Below are positions 10,166 to 20,690 of a stretch of DNA of 64,000 nt, one piece after another (positions within the stretch are counted from its first letter, which is position 1; every line of letters begins with the position of its first letter). The DNA comes from Symsagittifera roscoffensis (taxonomy: Eukaryota; Xenacoelomorpha; Acoela; Convolutidae): NCBI RefSeq assembly GCF_963678635.1, contig NC_087069.1:5937472-6001471 (forward strand), in the 5' to 3' direction. A program made the translations under genes and the position numbers. The notes under the pieces are model-generated. The model ran no database searches and was not told the origin of the DNA. It was given only the letters and a program-made list of their open reading frames with translations.

Positions 10166-12788
10166 GGGCTAAAAAAATGATTATTTTGAGACTGAAAAGC
10201 GGTGGTATGGGGTTGTTCTATAATTTGTTCATATGTATTATCATTTTGTGAATGATGAGTCATTATATGTTGTATGGGACTTTGCGATATCTTTTGTCTA
10301 AAATTTGGGTTATTTGTTATTGCTAGGTTTCGGAAATTACGTGGGACTAAGGATAATGAATTTTTATGTGGTAGGGGTGGCAACTGTGGTGCGGTAGGTG
10401 TTACTTCTAAGTTATTATGTTCTTCGTCGTATGTGTTCTGTCTTGTGGCTATTTTTGTATTATATTCTTTTATTTGTGCGTCTAGAAGAATTTTGTTTAT
10501 TGATGATGAAAAAATTCCAAAAAATCCTGCAAATAGTATGCGTGCTACACTTGCTTGTCTTTTTACTTGTGTGTGTATAGCGCATGTGTTATAGATTCCT
10601 TTTAAAAGTGAAAAAAGAAATCCTATAAAGTTAAACATTGCGTATAGGATAGTTAATTTTTCTAAGATGTAATAGGGCCATCCTAGAAAAAAGAGAATTT
10701 CATTTTTTAGTGTAACAAAGCTAAAAATTTTTATAGGTGAAATATCTTGTGGTTTGTATTTTTCACCGTTTAGATATATATAGTCTTTAATGTCTTTAAA
10801 ATATCCGCTATAATCTTGTGTATAAATATCTGCAAATCCTGCAGTTTCGGCAAGTTTGCGTTAATTTTGGTCAATTGATTGTCTTTGTAAAGTGTCCATT
10901 TGTGTTAATAATTCTTGGAATTGTTGTGTTCCAGATGATTTATTTCTGATGTGGTGTTGGATATCTGATTTTGAATATATTCCAATTGATTGTAAATCAA
11001 TATTTGGATTACGAGCAATAGCTCTGATGCTTTCGGGTGAAAATTTTTTGAGTGATTGCATTAACGTGGGGTATGGAGTAAGAAGATAATATTTATCTTC
11101 ATCAGGGTTCAATTGTACTACATTGTGTCTATTTTCTGATCCACATGGGACTGCGGTATCCCAAAAATATGTTCGTCTTGAAAGTGTGTCAACAAAATGT
11201 ACCTTATTTTTGGTATGGGGATTCTTTAATAGCAGCGTTTATCTTCAAAAACATTAAGTGGTGATACTTTTTTGGTACAAGTATAAAACCATAAAATGTT
11301 TCCTTCGTATTCTTGAAAATTTGATCTATTTCCTGAAAATAAATATCCTGCGTAGAGTATTTTTAATACTGCTAGTGCGAGTGATTGTAGGATTTGTGTC
11401 CTTTCTAATTCGCATAGTTGGTGAAGTGTTTCTAATTCGGTGAGTGACATTTCTTGAAAAATTCGACTAATCGTGTAGTCTAACTTCATATCTAAGTGGA
11501 TATCATAGTGGATATTACCAAAATAGGTAGTGTTCATTAGTTATAGTTCTTGTAAACGTGTGCTTCTAGTGTCATGTGGCTTTAGTTTTCCACCAGGTTG
11601 ACCATTACTTTTTTGAAAGTTAACTGGTATATATGATGTTCCTTCGTGTAGAGGGTGACCTGTGGCATAAGGGTAAATTTTTATTTTTCCAGTGGTCATG
11701 TCGAAACCTTTTTCGTATTCAACTAAAATTTCAGAATATTGTGTTTTGTGAAGTGGGTTTCTGTATTTGCATGCGATTTCTGTTTCTTGATATATTTGGA
11801 AACGTGTTAATTTATTTTCAATATTATGGAGATTTCGAAAATCAGTACTTTGTTTTCGTGATGGATGGACTTGTTCAAATGGAATTTATTGTATAAAATA
11901 TTTTTCGTGAAATTTTATCTTTCGAGCGTGTATTTTTGCTACTTGAAATGTTGTGCATGTATCTTCGGGAAACCAAACAATTGTTGCTTGTGTCCGTGTT
12001 GTAGGATCACAACAACCTTGATCGTTTTTACAAGGTAATCTAATTCCTTGATAGATCATTGTGTTGTCGGATAAATCTCGTGTGGTTTGTATTTTTTCGA
12101 GTTGTATTTTCCAATCGAAAAACATTATTTCTTGATATCTTTTATTTTTTGTGTCTGCTTTGCAGTTTGATGGATTATTTATACCAATGTGTGGTATCCA
12201 GTGCTTATCGTGTATGTCATAATTTAATCTTCCGTGTGCGCCGTTGTATGGGTATTTTTCATCTAGTTTTATAAGTCCTTGATATCTTTCAAGTTCTGCT
12301 TGATGTACAGAATCGGCAAAGACTTGAAAATATACTATTTTTCTGTCGGTGTTTTTATATCTTGTGATATTTAATCTGAGTAGCTCGTTTTTACAATCAT
12401 CTGGATTTAGATGTAGAAGTCGTTCTATATTACTTTGGTAGAATGATTCGTGAGCAAGTCGGTTTTTATTTCCGTTTGAAACTTGTGAACAATGTATTTT
12501 CTTTTCGGAAAATGTTGTTGTAAATTTATATCCTATGACTGTTGATGCTCGGGCTTTTGAATACAGTGTCGCTATTACGTTTGTAGTTTCTATAGCTTGT
12601 GGTTCCGTTTCGCATTGTGATACTTGATTTATTGCATACTTGTGTAGTGTTTTTTGTTCATTTTCTTCACAATCGTAGTGTGTTACTAATAAGTCCTGGG
12701 GTCCTGTGCGGGGAGAAGGGTTTGTGTTCTGATCGGAAAATGTTAGAAAAAGGAGTTGGGGATGTATCAATATTTTTAGAATATACAT
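10162..12788 (-). pseudogene. env: env: class III-like (gB/chuvirus-like) glycoprotein, broken
   Basis: Minus-strand pieces 11886-12788, about 11540-11830, 11226-11537, 10861-11225 and 10162-10860 read as one protein with frameshifts near 11.83-11.89 kb and 11.11-11.23 kb and stops at about 11540 and 10861. The ectodomain begins at HYDCEE and has regularly spaced cysteines (VSQCET, KKIHCSQ, PDDCKNE, QGCCDP, EDTCTTF), followed by LCELER, YTCTKK and VPCGSEN. A hydrophobic segment near 10.60-10.65 kb (YAMFNFIGFLFSLL) is followed by a basic tail. The order DC / VxxCE / hydrophobic-strand HC / W-x5-C / late LC-x2-ER resembles chuvirus and related gB-type glycoproteins. That is pattern memory, not a search result. 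Role if active: membrane fusion and spread between cells. No intact protein is encoded here. Confidence 0.6.
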
Positions 12789-14372
12789 GTGTATGGGTTA
12801 TAAAATGTGATGTAACCAATTGTCTTTTTGGTGTATCTGTCGTATTTATATATTACTTCAGTTGTTATGAATGGTGGTGGTAGCGATTGAGCTGTTATAT
12901 TGGGTGGGTTTAATGGGTAAGGATGTTGAGCAATGTTGTTAAGTTTAACCGTGATTTCAAATTTTAATTGTAGGCTATTTTGTTGGAGTATTTGGATGTT
13001 ATGGTCACGAATGTCTTCGTGGATGTCTTGTCTATATTGCAGTCTATGGAGTGCCCAATTGTGGAGTCGGTTACTTTCTGGATGTTGTCCAAATAATGGT
13101 GGGGGTGCTGTGAACGTGTTCCAATCTAATCTTAAAGGGATATTTGTTGATGATTGTTCTCGATATCTAGCGTCGAGGTTATTTGGAAAATTTATGGGGA
13201 AAGGCGTCGGTGAAATCTGGCTTATTGATGGTGTTGACGGTAGTGATAAAGTTTCTGGTAGTGATGATGATGTTGTTGTATCCGTAGAAATATCTATTGG
13301 GTCATTTATTAAATTTGGTTCACCTTGTGTGAATGAGTGTGTTGTCCAATATGGTAGTCGTGATGTTTGGTTAAGGGGGGGGGGGGTTAAAGGGATTGTC
13401 ACGTATTTGTTCAAATGTTGGTGTTGAACCTAAGTAATCTGAGGGTATACTTGAGGTGCTACGTTGTGAAATAAGTCTAGGGGTTTCCGGTAGTATGCTA
13501 ATTGGGTTTTCTGGAGTACGTGGTGATGGGGATTGAGGTATATCAAAATGAACTCGGGGGTTTGAAAATTTCTATTTCGTCGTGGATGTATAATTTGTCT
13601 ATTTATTTCAACTGTATTTTGGTTTTGACAAATATTTCTTATTCTACTTAATTCTTGTGGTAATGTTGGGTACAAATTATATGTTGGGTCACTTAGGGGT
13701 GCCTGTCGCTGAACTGTTTCTAATGGTTCAGATAAGCGAGCGTGTCGTTCTTCAAAAGTGTATGGGTTATCTTGGAAAGAAATGCGTGTGGATGTTTGGA
13801 GGTTTTGGGTAGTTGTAGGTATTGTCTGGTTTTCTTGGGATGATGTCGGTGAAGACTGATTGTGTGATTGTTGGTTAGCAATTTTTGAAGGTTGTATGAT
13901 TGATTTTTCTTAGTGAAGAAATTTATGTTTATTGTAGTATTCTTCAAGAAAAAGAATTAAAAGGATTGTTGCTAAGGCGAATGTTATGATTGCCTTTTTT
14001 ATACATTTGCATATTGTCAATATTAGGGATGATAAAAATGTTATAAAAATTACAAATAGTAAAAAAAATATCTGTTCTACTAAAAATGGTTCGTATCATT
14101 TAAATAAACTTCTGGTTATCGTACCTGTGAACATGGTCAATAATTTGGAAAAGTTGGAGATATATTTCAAATAGGGAGTAGAAAATTAAAAAAATATTGC
14201 AAAAAATGATTAAAATTAATATAAAAGCTTCCAAAGTAACAAATAGAAATATGAATAAAAGTTTAGTATTGTTAAAAAGTTTATGAATATGTTGAAAATT
14301 GTATTGACTGATCGAGAGAAGAGCATTTAAGAAATGGCTTCTTGGTCGAATATTTTTTGTTGTTTGGGGCAA
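12776..14372 (-). pseudogene. Multi-TM plus Pro/Ser/Thr-rich region between pol and env
   Basis: Minus frames 14100-14372, about 13915-14096, 13430-13914 and 12776-13414 join across small frameshifts and a TAA near 13915. The first part has three strongly hydrophobic segments (LLFIFLFVTLEAFILILI, then FFLLFVIFITFLSSLILTI, then IITFALATILLILFL). The second part is Gln/Ser/Thr/Pro-rich (SSPTSSQENQTIPTTTQ, TTTSSSLPETLSLPSTP). One frameshift lies at a run of 12 C (plus-strand G12, 13375-13386). It abuts the glycoprotein (13-base overlap at 12776-12788) and may be its amino-terminal part or a separate membrane protein. No family recognised. Confidence 0.5.
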
Positions 14373-15084
14373 TTTTCAAGTGTGGTCGAATTATTTATTG
14401 CTTTTTTGACAAGTGGGTTGAGTTTTGCGAAAATTTTATGGTGTTCGGGAGGTCTTCTTTGCTTTATTTTCATTTGTCTGGTGATCAGGGGTATTTTTGA
14501 GATTTTTGTACTTTAGGCTAAATTAAAATGGTCGTATTTTTACTTTAGGCTAATTTATCATTTTTGGTTGGGGGGTTTTTGCGGTCTAAGTTGGGAAAAT
14601 ATTGTTGATCTTTGCGTTGTTAGATAAGGGAGGGTTGTGATATTATGGTGGTATTTATTTTAGTTGTCCAGTTTGAGTGGTTTGCTTATTTTTGACCTGG
14701 AGGTTGTAAAGTTATAGTTATAGATATGCCTGGAGTTTAATATCTTTCGTCTAATTGGTTTGTGTTATAGTTATAGAAGGTGACGGATTGAATGAATCCT
14801 ATTGGCTAATTTTGAACCAGAACCGTTGCGTGTTTGTCAGCATGTTATTTTGAAAAATGAAAGTTCAAAATGATTCAGAGGTGCAAAGGTTATTAATTAT
14901 AAAATTAAAGCTGTTTTTGAAATTCAACTTTCTTTAATATTTTAGATTGTGGGATGAATGTTTTGTAGTTTTTACGTGGTTGATTTCTAAGTCGTGATGA
15001 CTCTCTATGTTCTGATTTCTCGATTTGTTCTTGTGGTATATTTTTTTCTATCATTTTTCTATTTTTCCTTTCTTTTTGAGATAT
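14373..15084 (-). other. pol-env intergenic region of the giant element
   Basis: AT-rich. A 48-codon minus frame starting near 14.48 kb (MKIKQRRPPEHHKIFAKL) ends at about 14332. A small direct repeat (TACTTTAGGCTAA) lies at 14509-14552. No other support for genes. A subgenomic env mRNA would need an acceptor here, but none stands out. Confidence 0.35.
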
Positions 15085-16842
15085 TTTTTGATCTAGCTTT
15101 TTGTATTCTTTTGGGTTGTAGTTGGTTTTTTATTTTGTTTTTCAAGGTGAATGTCGTTTTGTTCATTTATTTCATTTTCCGTATGTGGGTGATTTTGAAT
15201 AACTTTTAAACCTGTGAAAGAATATAATTGAGTTAATTCGCGTAGTGCGTATTCTTTTGGGTAGTAAGGCAATAGATTGTTTCGATGTTGAACAATTTCG
15301 TTTTGGTCTGAATCGGTGATTGAATATGTTACGTCAGAGTGTTTGGCAATTATTTGATATGGTCCTTTGCGAAGGGGTTGTAATTTTTTATAAATTCCTT
15401 TTTGTGTATTAAAATTAGGTATTAAGACAAATGTTCCAATTTTTAAATCTGAGGCTGGTGTATTTATTTGAATTTATTTGTTCGTTAATGTTTTGCCTTT
15501 GTATTAATTTTTTTGTTACCTTTTGGTAATTTTCATTGTGTTTTTTATCTCTATTTAAAATCCATTCGGTGTGTGTACCGGAGGCTAATTTAAGGATTTG
15601 TGGGTGATGAAAATGATCTTCATCATGCGTGTGTAAAGGTAGGTTATAACAAACTGAGTCTTTATTTGGTTGGCAATGACCTTTTGCATTTTTATGAGAG
15701 TTTGCTGTAAACATAATTGGCTTACGTGGCTTTTGATTAAAAACCATTCCGTATGGTGACATTCCTAGAGTTGTCGTAATTTGTGAATTATATGCTAAGG
15801 GAAATATTTTTACATCTGCTGACCATGCTGTGTATCTTGTATCGTTTCCATTTATGATACATCTAAGATATTCTTGTAGTGAACGGTTCATACCTTCGTC
15901 TAAACCGTTTGTCCAAGGTGCATGAGATGTACGCGGTTCATGTTTGATGTTATATAAGTGACATAGTGTGATGATTTCATTATTTTTGAATTCTGTACCG
16001 TTGTCTGTAACTTAGATTTCGGGTAATCCGAATTAAGCTATCCAGTGTTCATAAAGTGTTGTGTAAGCATAATAAGCGTTATAATGTGGCACTGGGTTGA
16101 GTGCTACATAATGTGTAAATGCATCAACAATTACCATAAGGTAGGAGTTTCCTTCAGAGGATGGTGAAATTGGTCCTTTTGTATCGAATGAAATACGATG
16201 GTTAATATATAAACTTTGTCCTTTAAAATCTTGTTTTTGTGCTATTTGTTTTTGATTTGGATAAGGTTTATTTAGCTGACATACTATACAATCATTGCAT
16301 AGTACTTTTATCCAAATTGGTGCATTTGGGAAATAAAAATTTTGTGTAAAATTTGAACATGTTTTCTCTGATCAAGAGTGTCCTTTAGTGTTTTGTGTAT
16401 GTGAAATGTTAAAAGGTATTAGAATCATACTTAAAGGGAGAGAGGGAACTGTAGAATCATTTAACTGATTTTCTAGAAGGTCTGTGTTTTCATTAATTGT
16501 TGTATTATTAAATTTTCGGAAATATCGGAGAAGTGTTTTATTTCGTAAAATTGTGGTATCTGCCTTTACGGGCTTAGTTTTGTATTTGTGCCATGATTTT
16601 AGTTGTCTAATTATTGGGTCAAGATTTTGGTATTGTTTCAAGATTTCAATTGTAATTTTATCTGTTGAAGGGAGAAAAATGTTTTCCATTTCTAATTTAG
16701 ATAGGGGAATTGTGTCAAGTGGGTCATGGAGGTCGAAAACTTGATTTATTGTGTATTTTGAATCATTTGTTTGTGGTCCTGATAAATTTATTTTATCAGT
16801 TAAATTTTCTTTTTCAATTAATGGAAAAAAGTCTTTTTTATG
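15085..16842 (-). pseudogene. pol (IN): Integrase (Ty3/gypsy), HHCC + DD35E + GPY/F, with stops
   Basis: Reading the minus strand from 16842: an HHCC zinc site (HTQNTKGH, then CNDC), then the core with Asp in SFDTKGP, Asp in VTDNGTEF and Glu in NGLDEGMNRS. The last two are separated by 35 residues, the DD35E spacing. The carboxyl part has LRKGPYQII, the GPY/F module of gypsy integrases, and the frame ends at TAG near 15085. It would cut and join cDNA ends to host DNA in the nucleus. Lesions: TGA at 16372, TAA at 16033-16035 and 16012-16014, and a frameshift near 15415. Catalytic residues are retained, so decay is recent. Confidence 0.88.
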
Positions 16843-17546
16843 CTAGTGGTGTTTTATTCTTTTTTGTTGGGTGTTATTTTTTATCCATTGTGAGTATGGA
16901 ATTGGTTTGAAAGTTGATGTTCCTAGTAGATCAACTTCGTAGTGATTATTTTGGCAATCTAAGTAAAAAGGAAAATGTTGTAGGTTATTTATTTGTGATT
17001 GTTCAATGTCAGTTTTTACTGCATATTTGCATTCTAGTCGGGGTGATGTTTCGTCTTTTGCAAGGTAAAATTTTATATTTTTGGGTATTTCAACTGTAGT
17101 TTTTCGTGTAAGTAACTCAGGTGGTGTATTTCGACTTAATGTATCTGGTAATGCAAGATTCTTTCCGGCTGTCCAAACTATATGTAAGTTTGGAAATTTC
17201 ATTAGAATTAATTGAAATCTATAAACTCGGTGATTGGGATTTGACTTTTGTGTAAAGAGAAAAATGATTGGTTCATTATCTGTGAATAGAACTGTTGGAT
17301 GTTTTGATCCAAGTATCAGAAATTCATATTCTGTAAGTGTATAAATTATTGCTGTACATTCTCTCATTAGAGTTGAGAGTCGTAGCTCTGCTTGAGTGAA
17401 TAATCGGGAATTTGCTCATATAAGGTTCAGTTTATTTGTACCACTGTGTGATTGAAGTAATGCTGCGCCGATGCCAAAAGTTGAAGCATCGCACATTGCA
17501 TAGAGTGGTTGATTTGGATCTGGAATTGTGTTTGAAGTTTGTTCAC
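16843..17546 (-). pseudogene. pol (RH): RNase H domain and linker of pol
   Basis: Follows RT in the same strand. YAMCDAS carries the first catalytic Asp, RECTAIIY the Glu, and FTDNEPIIF and a later LPDTLSR motif complete the gypsy RNase H pattern. A TGA at 17416-17418 splits it, a TAG at 16843 ends the open part, and a frameshift lies near 17547. It would degrade the RNA strand of RNA:DNA hybrids during reverse transcription. Confidence 0.85.
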
Positions 17547-18953
17547 TTAGAAGTTTTTTTTTTCTTCAAATCGTGTTTGATGTTCAGTGGTCCATTCAAA
17601 ATTATTTTGTTGTCTGAGGATATTATAGAACGGTATTAAATATAATTGCATTTTATAAACGTACTTGCTTAAGAAATTTAACATTCCAAGGAATTCTTGG
17701 ATTTTCTTTTTGTTTGTTGGTGGTTGAAGTTTTTGAATAGCATCAATGCGTGATTTTAATGGAGTGATTGTGTTTTTTTCTATATTATGTCCTAAATATT
17801 TAACTCGTGTTAAAAAGAAGTGTGATTTTTTGGGGGCGGCCTTCAGATTTTTGTTCTGAAGTATTTTATGATAGTGTTCTAAAACTGTAAACGTTTCTTC
17901 TTTTGTCTGTGATTGCATAAAAACATTGTCCAAATAGGTGATTGCGTTTTTCTTGAGTATTAGTGGTCTAAAAATTTTGCTCAAGAAAGCTGAAAATGCT
18001 GCTGGTCCTATGGAAATTCCATAGAATAGGCGGTTGAATTCATATTGTTGATTTCCAATAACAAATTGTGTTAAACGTCGTGATTGTTCATCTAGTGGCA
18101 TTTGATTGTATGCACTATTCATATCTGCGGTTGTAAAGTATTTTCCGTTTATTTTTGTTAAATTAACTTGTATTGGTTCAATAGGCCAATTGCATTTTGA
18201 TTCGTCTATTAGTGAATTGAGGTATCTAGCGTCTAAAATCATTTTTAATGATTCTCCTTTTGCTAGGATGATAACAGGGTTAATAAATGTGTTACCTTTT
18301 GGTTGTTCTTTTTTGTTTACTCATGAGATAATTTTGTATTGTTCTAAAATATCAAGTAATCTGTTTACTTTGTCATGTAAATGAATTGGTACTTTACTAG
18401 CTCTTTGTTTTTTGAAAACTGCGTCAGGTTTTAACGGGAGATGTAGTGATGAACTGATTTTCCCAACATCAAAATTTGATGTTGCGTAGACTGTTGAATA
18501 TTTTAACAGTTGTTTTGCAAGCTTGTCAAATTCGATTTGTGTAATTTGTGAGTGTTTGAAATTAAACATTGTTAAAAATTGTTGTTTTTCTTTTGTGTAA
18601 TTTGTTATATTGAATATTGGTTTAAAATATGGTTTTTTTGTGAAATAATCTGTGTTTCTCTTTTCATTGCTTATTATGTTATTTATGGATAGTTCTTCGT
18701 TAAGAATTGTGGATTGGCAAATATCTAGTAATTGGAGTATATTATTTACGCGGTATGCTATATCATGTATGGATGAGATTGTAGCGTTTGTTTTGCAATA
18801 TCCTATTAGTCCTAAGGGTAATGTTACTTGATACGGTGTATTGTTATACACGTGTAGCAAAATGATGTCGGAATTCGTGTTTTTCAAATATTTTATAGAT
18901 GAAATCGTGATTTTGAAAAACCTGTGAATAGGTTTAATTTCAAAGTCTGACAT
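17547..18953 (-). pseudogene. pol (RT): Reverse transcriptase (Ty3/gypsy), catalytic YLDN
   Basis: Two frames, 18321-18953 and 17547-18242, form one RT interrupted by TGA at 18321-18323. Amino-terminal landmarks are LHLPLKPDA and SKVPIHLHDKV. In the second frame TADMNSAYNQMPL (Asp at residue 40, codon 18123-18125) is the first catalytic site, RLFYGISIGPAAF the template-grip region, YLDNVF (residues 103-106, codons 17925-17936) the YxDD box, and FLGMLNFLSKYV the thumb-side motif. The fourth residue of YxDD is Asn instead of Asp, which should abolish metal binding. Otherwise well preserved. Stops and this substitution both argue against activity. Confidence 0.92.
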
Positions 18954-18961
18954 AAAAATTT

Positions 18962-19133
18962 GTTGTGAACATGTTTTATTGAAAAGTTATATATAATTCC
19001 TGATAGTGGTTTCAGGCGTTTCCGTTGTTGGTTATAAATTGGAGATACTGGTGAACTTGTTTTATTTAAAGGTTATATATATTTCCTGATAGTGGTTTCA
19101 GGTGTTTCCGTTGTTGGTTATAAATTGGATAAA
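18962..19133 (-). repeat. 86-bp tandem duplication in the protease-RT linker
   Basis: Two direct copies (starting GTGAAC at 18965 and 19051) share TTCCTGATAGTGGTTTCAGG and TTCCGTTGTTGGTTATAAAT. The period of 86 is not a multiple of three, so the duplication itself breaks the pol frame. The copies differ at several positions. Confidence 0.75.
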
Positions 19134-19139
19134 ATTTTG

Positions 19140-19612
19140 AGAATAATGGTGGTTGTTTATTCAATCTATGAAAAAATGTTAGAGCTGTATTTTTTGTTTT
19201 TGTGTACTTATCTTTGATCAGTATTTTACTATTCAAGATGTTGATTGTTGGTATATTTTTTGATATAAATGGTATACCAATGATATTGTGTTTAATATCA
19301 GTAACATTTGTTTAAATGGTTTGTTTAGAATTTTATTTTGTTCCATTGTCCTTGTGGGGAGAAGGAGTAAATGGATTTTTCCATATTTACTAATGGTGAT
19401 CCTTTTGCTGTTGCTAGTTTATTAGAGGTTGCAAGAGGCGTTAATTTTGGATGTAATGTTTTGATTTCATTCCATATGGGAATATTAATTATGATTGATT
19501 CTGCTCCTGAATCAATTAAAAAATCAATTTCAAGATCTGGTGGTTGAAATTCTTTGTCTCTTGGACTTTCTAAGAGAAATGGTACTTTCCAAATTTTTTC
19601 TCTGGGTTGTTA
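19140..19612 (-). pseudogene. pol (PR): Retropepsin-type aspartic protease
   Basis: Minus frame with DFLIDSGAES, the DSG active site (Asp codon 19511-19513), preceded by IWKVPFLLES and followed by a hydrophobic strand and, after a frameshift near 19.31 kb, NIIGIPFIS, the flap/C-terminal region pattern of retroviral-type proteases. A TAA at 19610-19612 precedes it. It would cleave the Gag and Gag-Pol polyproteins. Active as a dimer in the known family. Confidence 0.8.
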
Positions 19613-19931
19613 TTTTTGTATATTTTGATAAATATGATTTTTGTTTAAACATTTTGTTTTGTCTTTTTCATCGGGTTTATTTACCGTGTTAATTTCGTTT
19701 ATTTCTTGTGCAGTTTGTGTAGTATTGATGGGTTCGATATAATAATTGTGAAGGAGTTCCAATTGATTTTCATATATATGTGATGTAAAAGGTTGTTCAT
19801 ATATGATAGGTTTGTAGTCGTTTTCGACTGTTATCATATTTACGGAGATGGTATTTTCTGTATCACTTTCTGTATCTGATGATCCACAGTTTACTTGATT
19901 TAGTTGTAGTTCGTTACTTCCTGTGTCATCA
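19613..19931 (-). pseudogene. Amino-terminal pol linker
   Basis: Frame upstream of protease, acidic and Asn/Thr-rich (GSSDTESDTENTISVNMI). It is open from the presumed gag-pol shift site at 19935-19940 to the TAA at 19610. No domain recognised. The same frame stays open upstream to 20341 across the gag repeats, but that part reads as an out-of-frame shadow of the nucleocapsid. Confidence 0.55.
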
Positions 19932-19946
19932 TTACCTGGGGGTTTC
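19932..19946 (-). promoter_or_regulatory. Candidate +1 ribosomal frameshift site, gag to pol
   Basis: In the gag frame the minus strand reads ACC CCC AGG TAA and the pol frame is +1 relative to it. A P-site CCC followed by an AGG codon and then a stop resembles the Ty1-type shift (CUU AGG C), where a rare AGG codon pauses the ribosome. Position and frame fit. Function is inferred. Confidence 0.4.
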
Positions 19947-20690
19947 TTCATTTGACTGTACTTGATTAATATGTCTTTGATGTTTTGGTGTACTACTTCT
20001 GTATCGATGTTTAGAATTTTTATAATGGTTATTAATCCTATGTGGTGACTGGGAATAATTTCTATATTGATTATTATAACTTGAATTTCGATTTTGTGAA
20101 TTATTCCGTGATCTGTTTTGATAATTGTCATTTGATCTGTGTTAGTTTGATCTATTATATGAGTTATTTCTTGATCGATTGTTCGGGTAATTCTGATTTC
20201 GATTGTTCGAATAACTTCTGTTTCGATTATGTGAATAGTTTCTATTTCTGTTGTATGATGAGTTTCGTGATTGATTATTGGAATAGTGTTTATTTCTTGG
20301 GTTTGATTGGGAACTGGATCTAGAAACAACTTGTGTTGCATTGGAATTTGATCTCGAATAGTTATTTTGACTATTTGATCGATTATAATTATTTTGTGAA
20401 GAATTCTGTGTATTTCTTTGTTCTGGTGATCTTCCTCTATAACTTGAGTTATATGGTGACTGATTCCTTGTGTAATTAGTGTTGTTCGGAAGTGGTTTTC
20501 CTGAACTGTTGTTACTATATATATGTTTGTTTGGTAGATTTTGATCTTTTTTCATATAATGCTTTTGAGGTTTGTTTTGTTTATCTTGTTGTTTTTGTCT
20601 ACATTCGGAAATACTGTGTCCGTGTCGTCGGCAATAATTACACCATTTTTGAAAGATGGTTTGCCTTTAAAATTTGGGTGTTTTTCATAA
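19935..20690 (-). pseudogene. gag (NC): Gag nucleocapsid: CCHC knuckle and RN-rich tail
   Basis: Minus frame with WCNYCRRHGHSISECRQ, a CX2CX4HX4C zinc knuckle, immediately upstream of a long Arg/Asn/Ser/Tyr-rich tail with repeated SYNRN/NNRSRN-like words. The tail should bind genomic RNA. One TAA lies at 20142-20144. Beyond it the frame stays open, still RN-rich, until TAA at 19932. A frameshift just upstream of the knuckle (about 20.66 kb) separates it from the capsid part. Confidence 0.8.

Noticed and set aside
9921-10172. P-loop-like GKSGSGKAKS in a plus-strand 83-codon ORF
   Set aside because: It is the antisense of the Pro/Ser-rich ORF-X head; low complexity, no support for a plus-strand gene.
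10162-12788. Phlebovirus-like class II envelope as in nematode Cer7/Tas elements
   Set aside because: Order of cysteines and the late LC-x2-ER segment fit the class III-like pattern better. Left open for structural testing.
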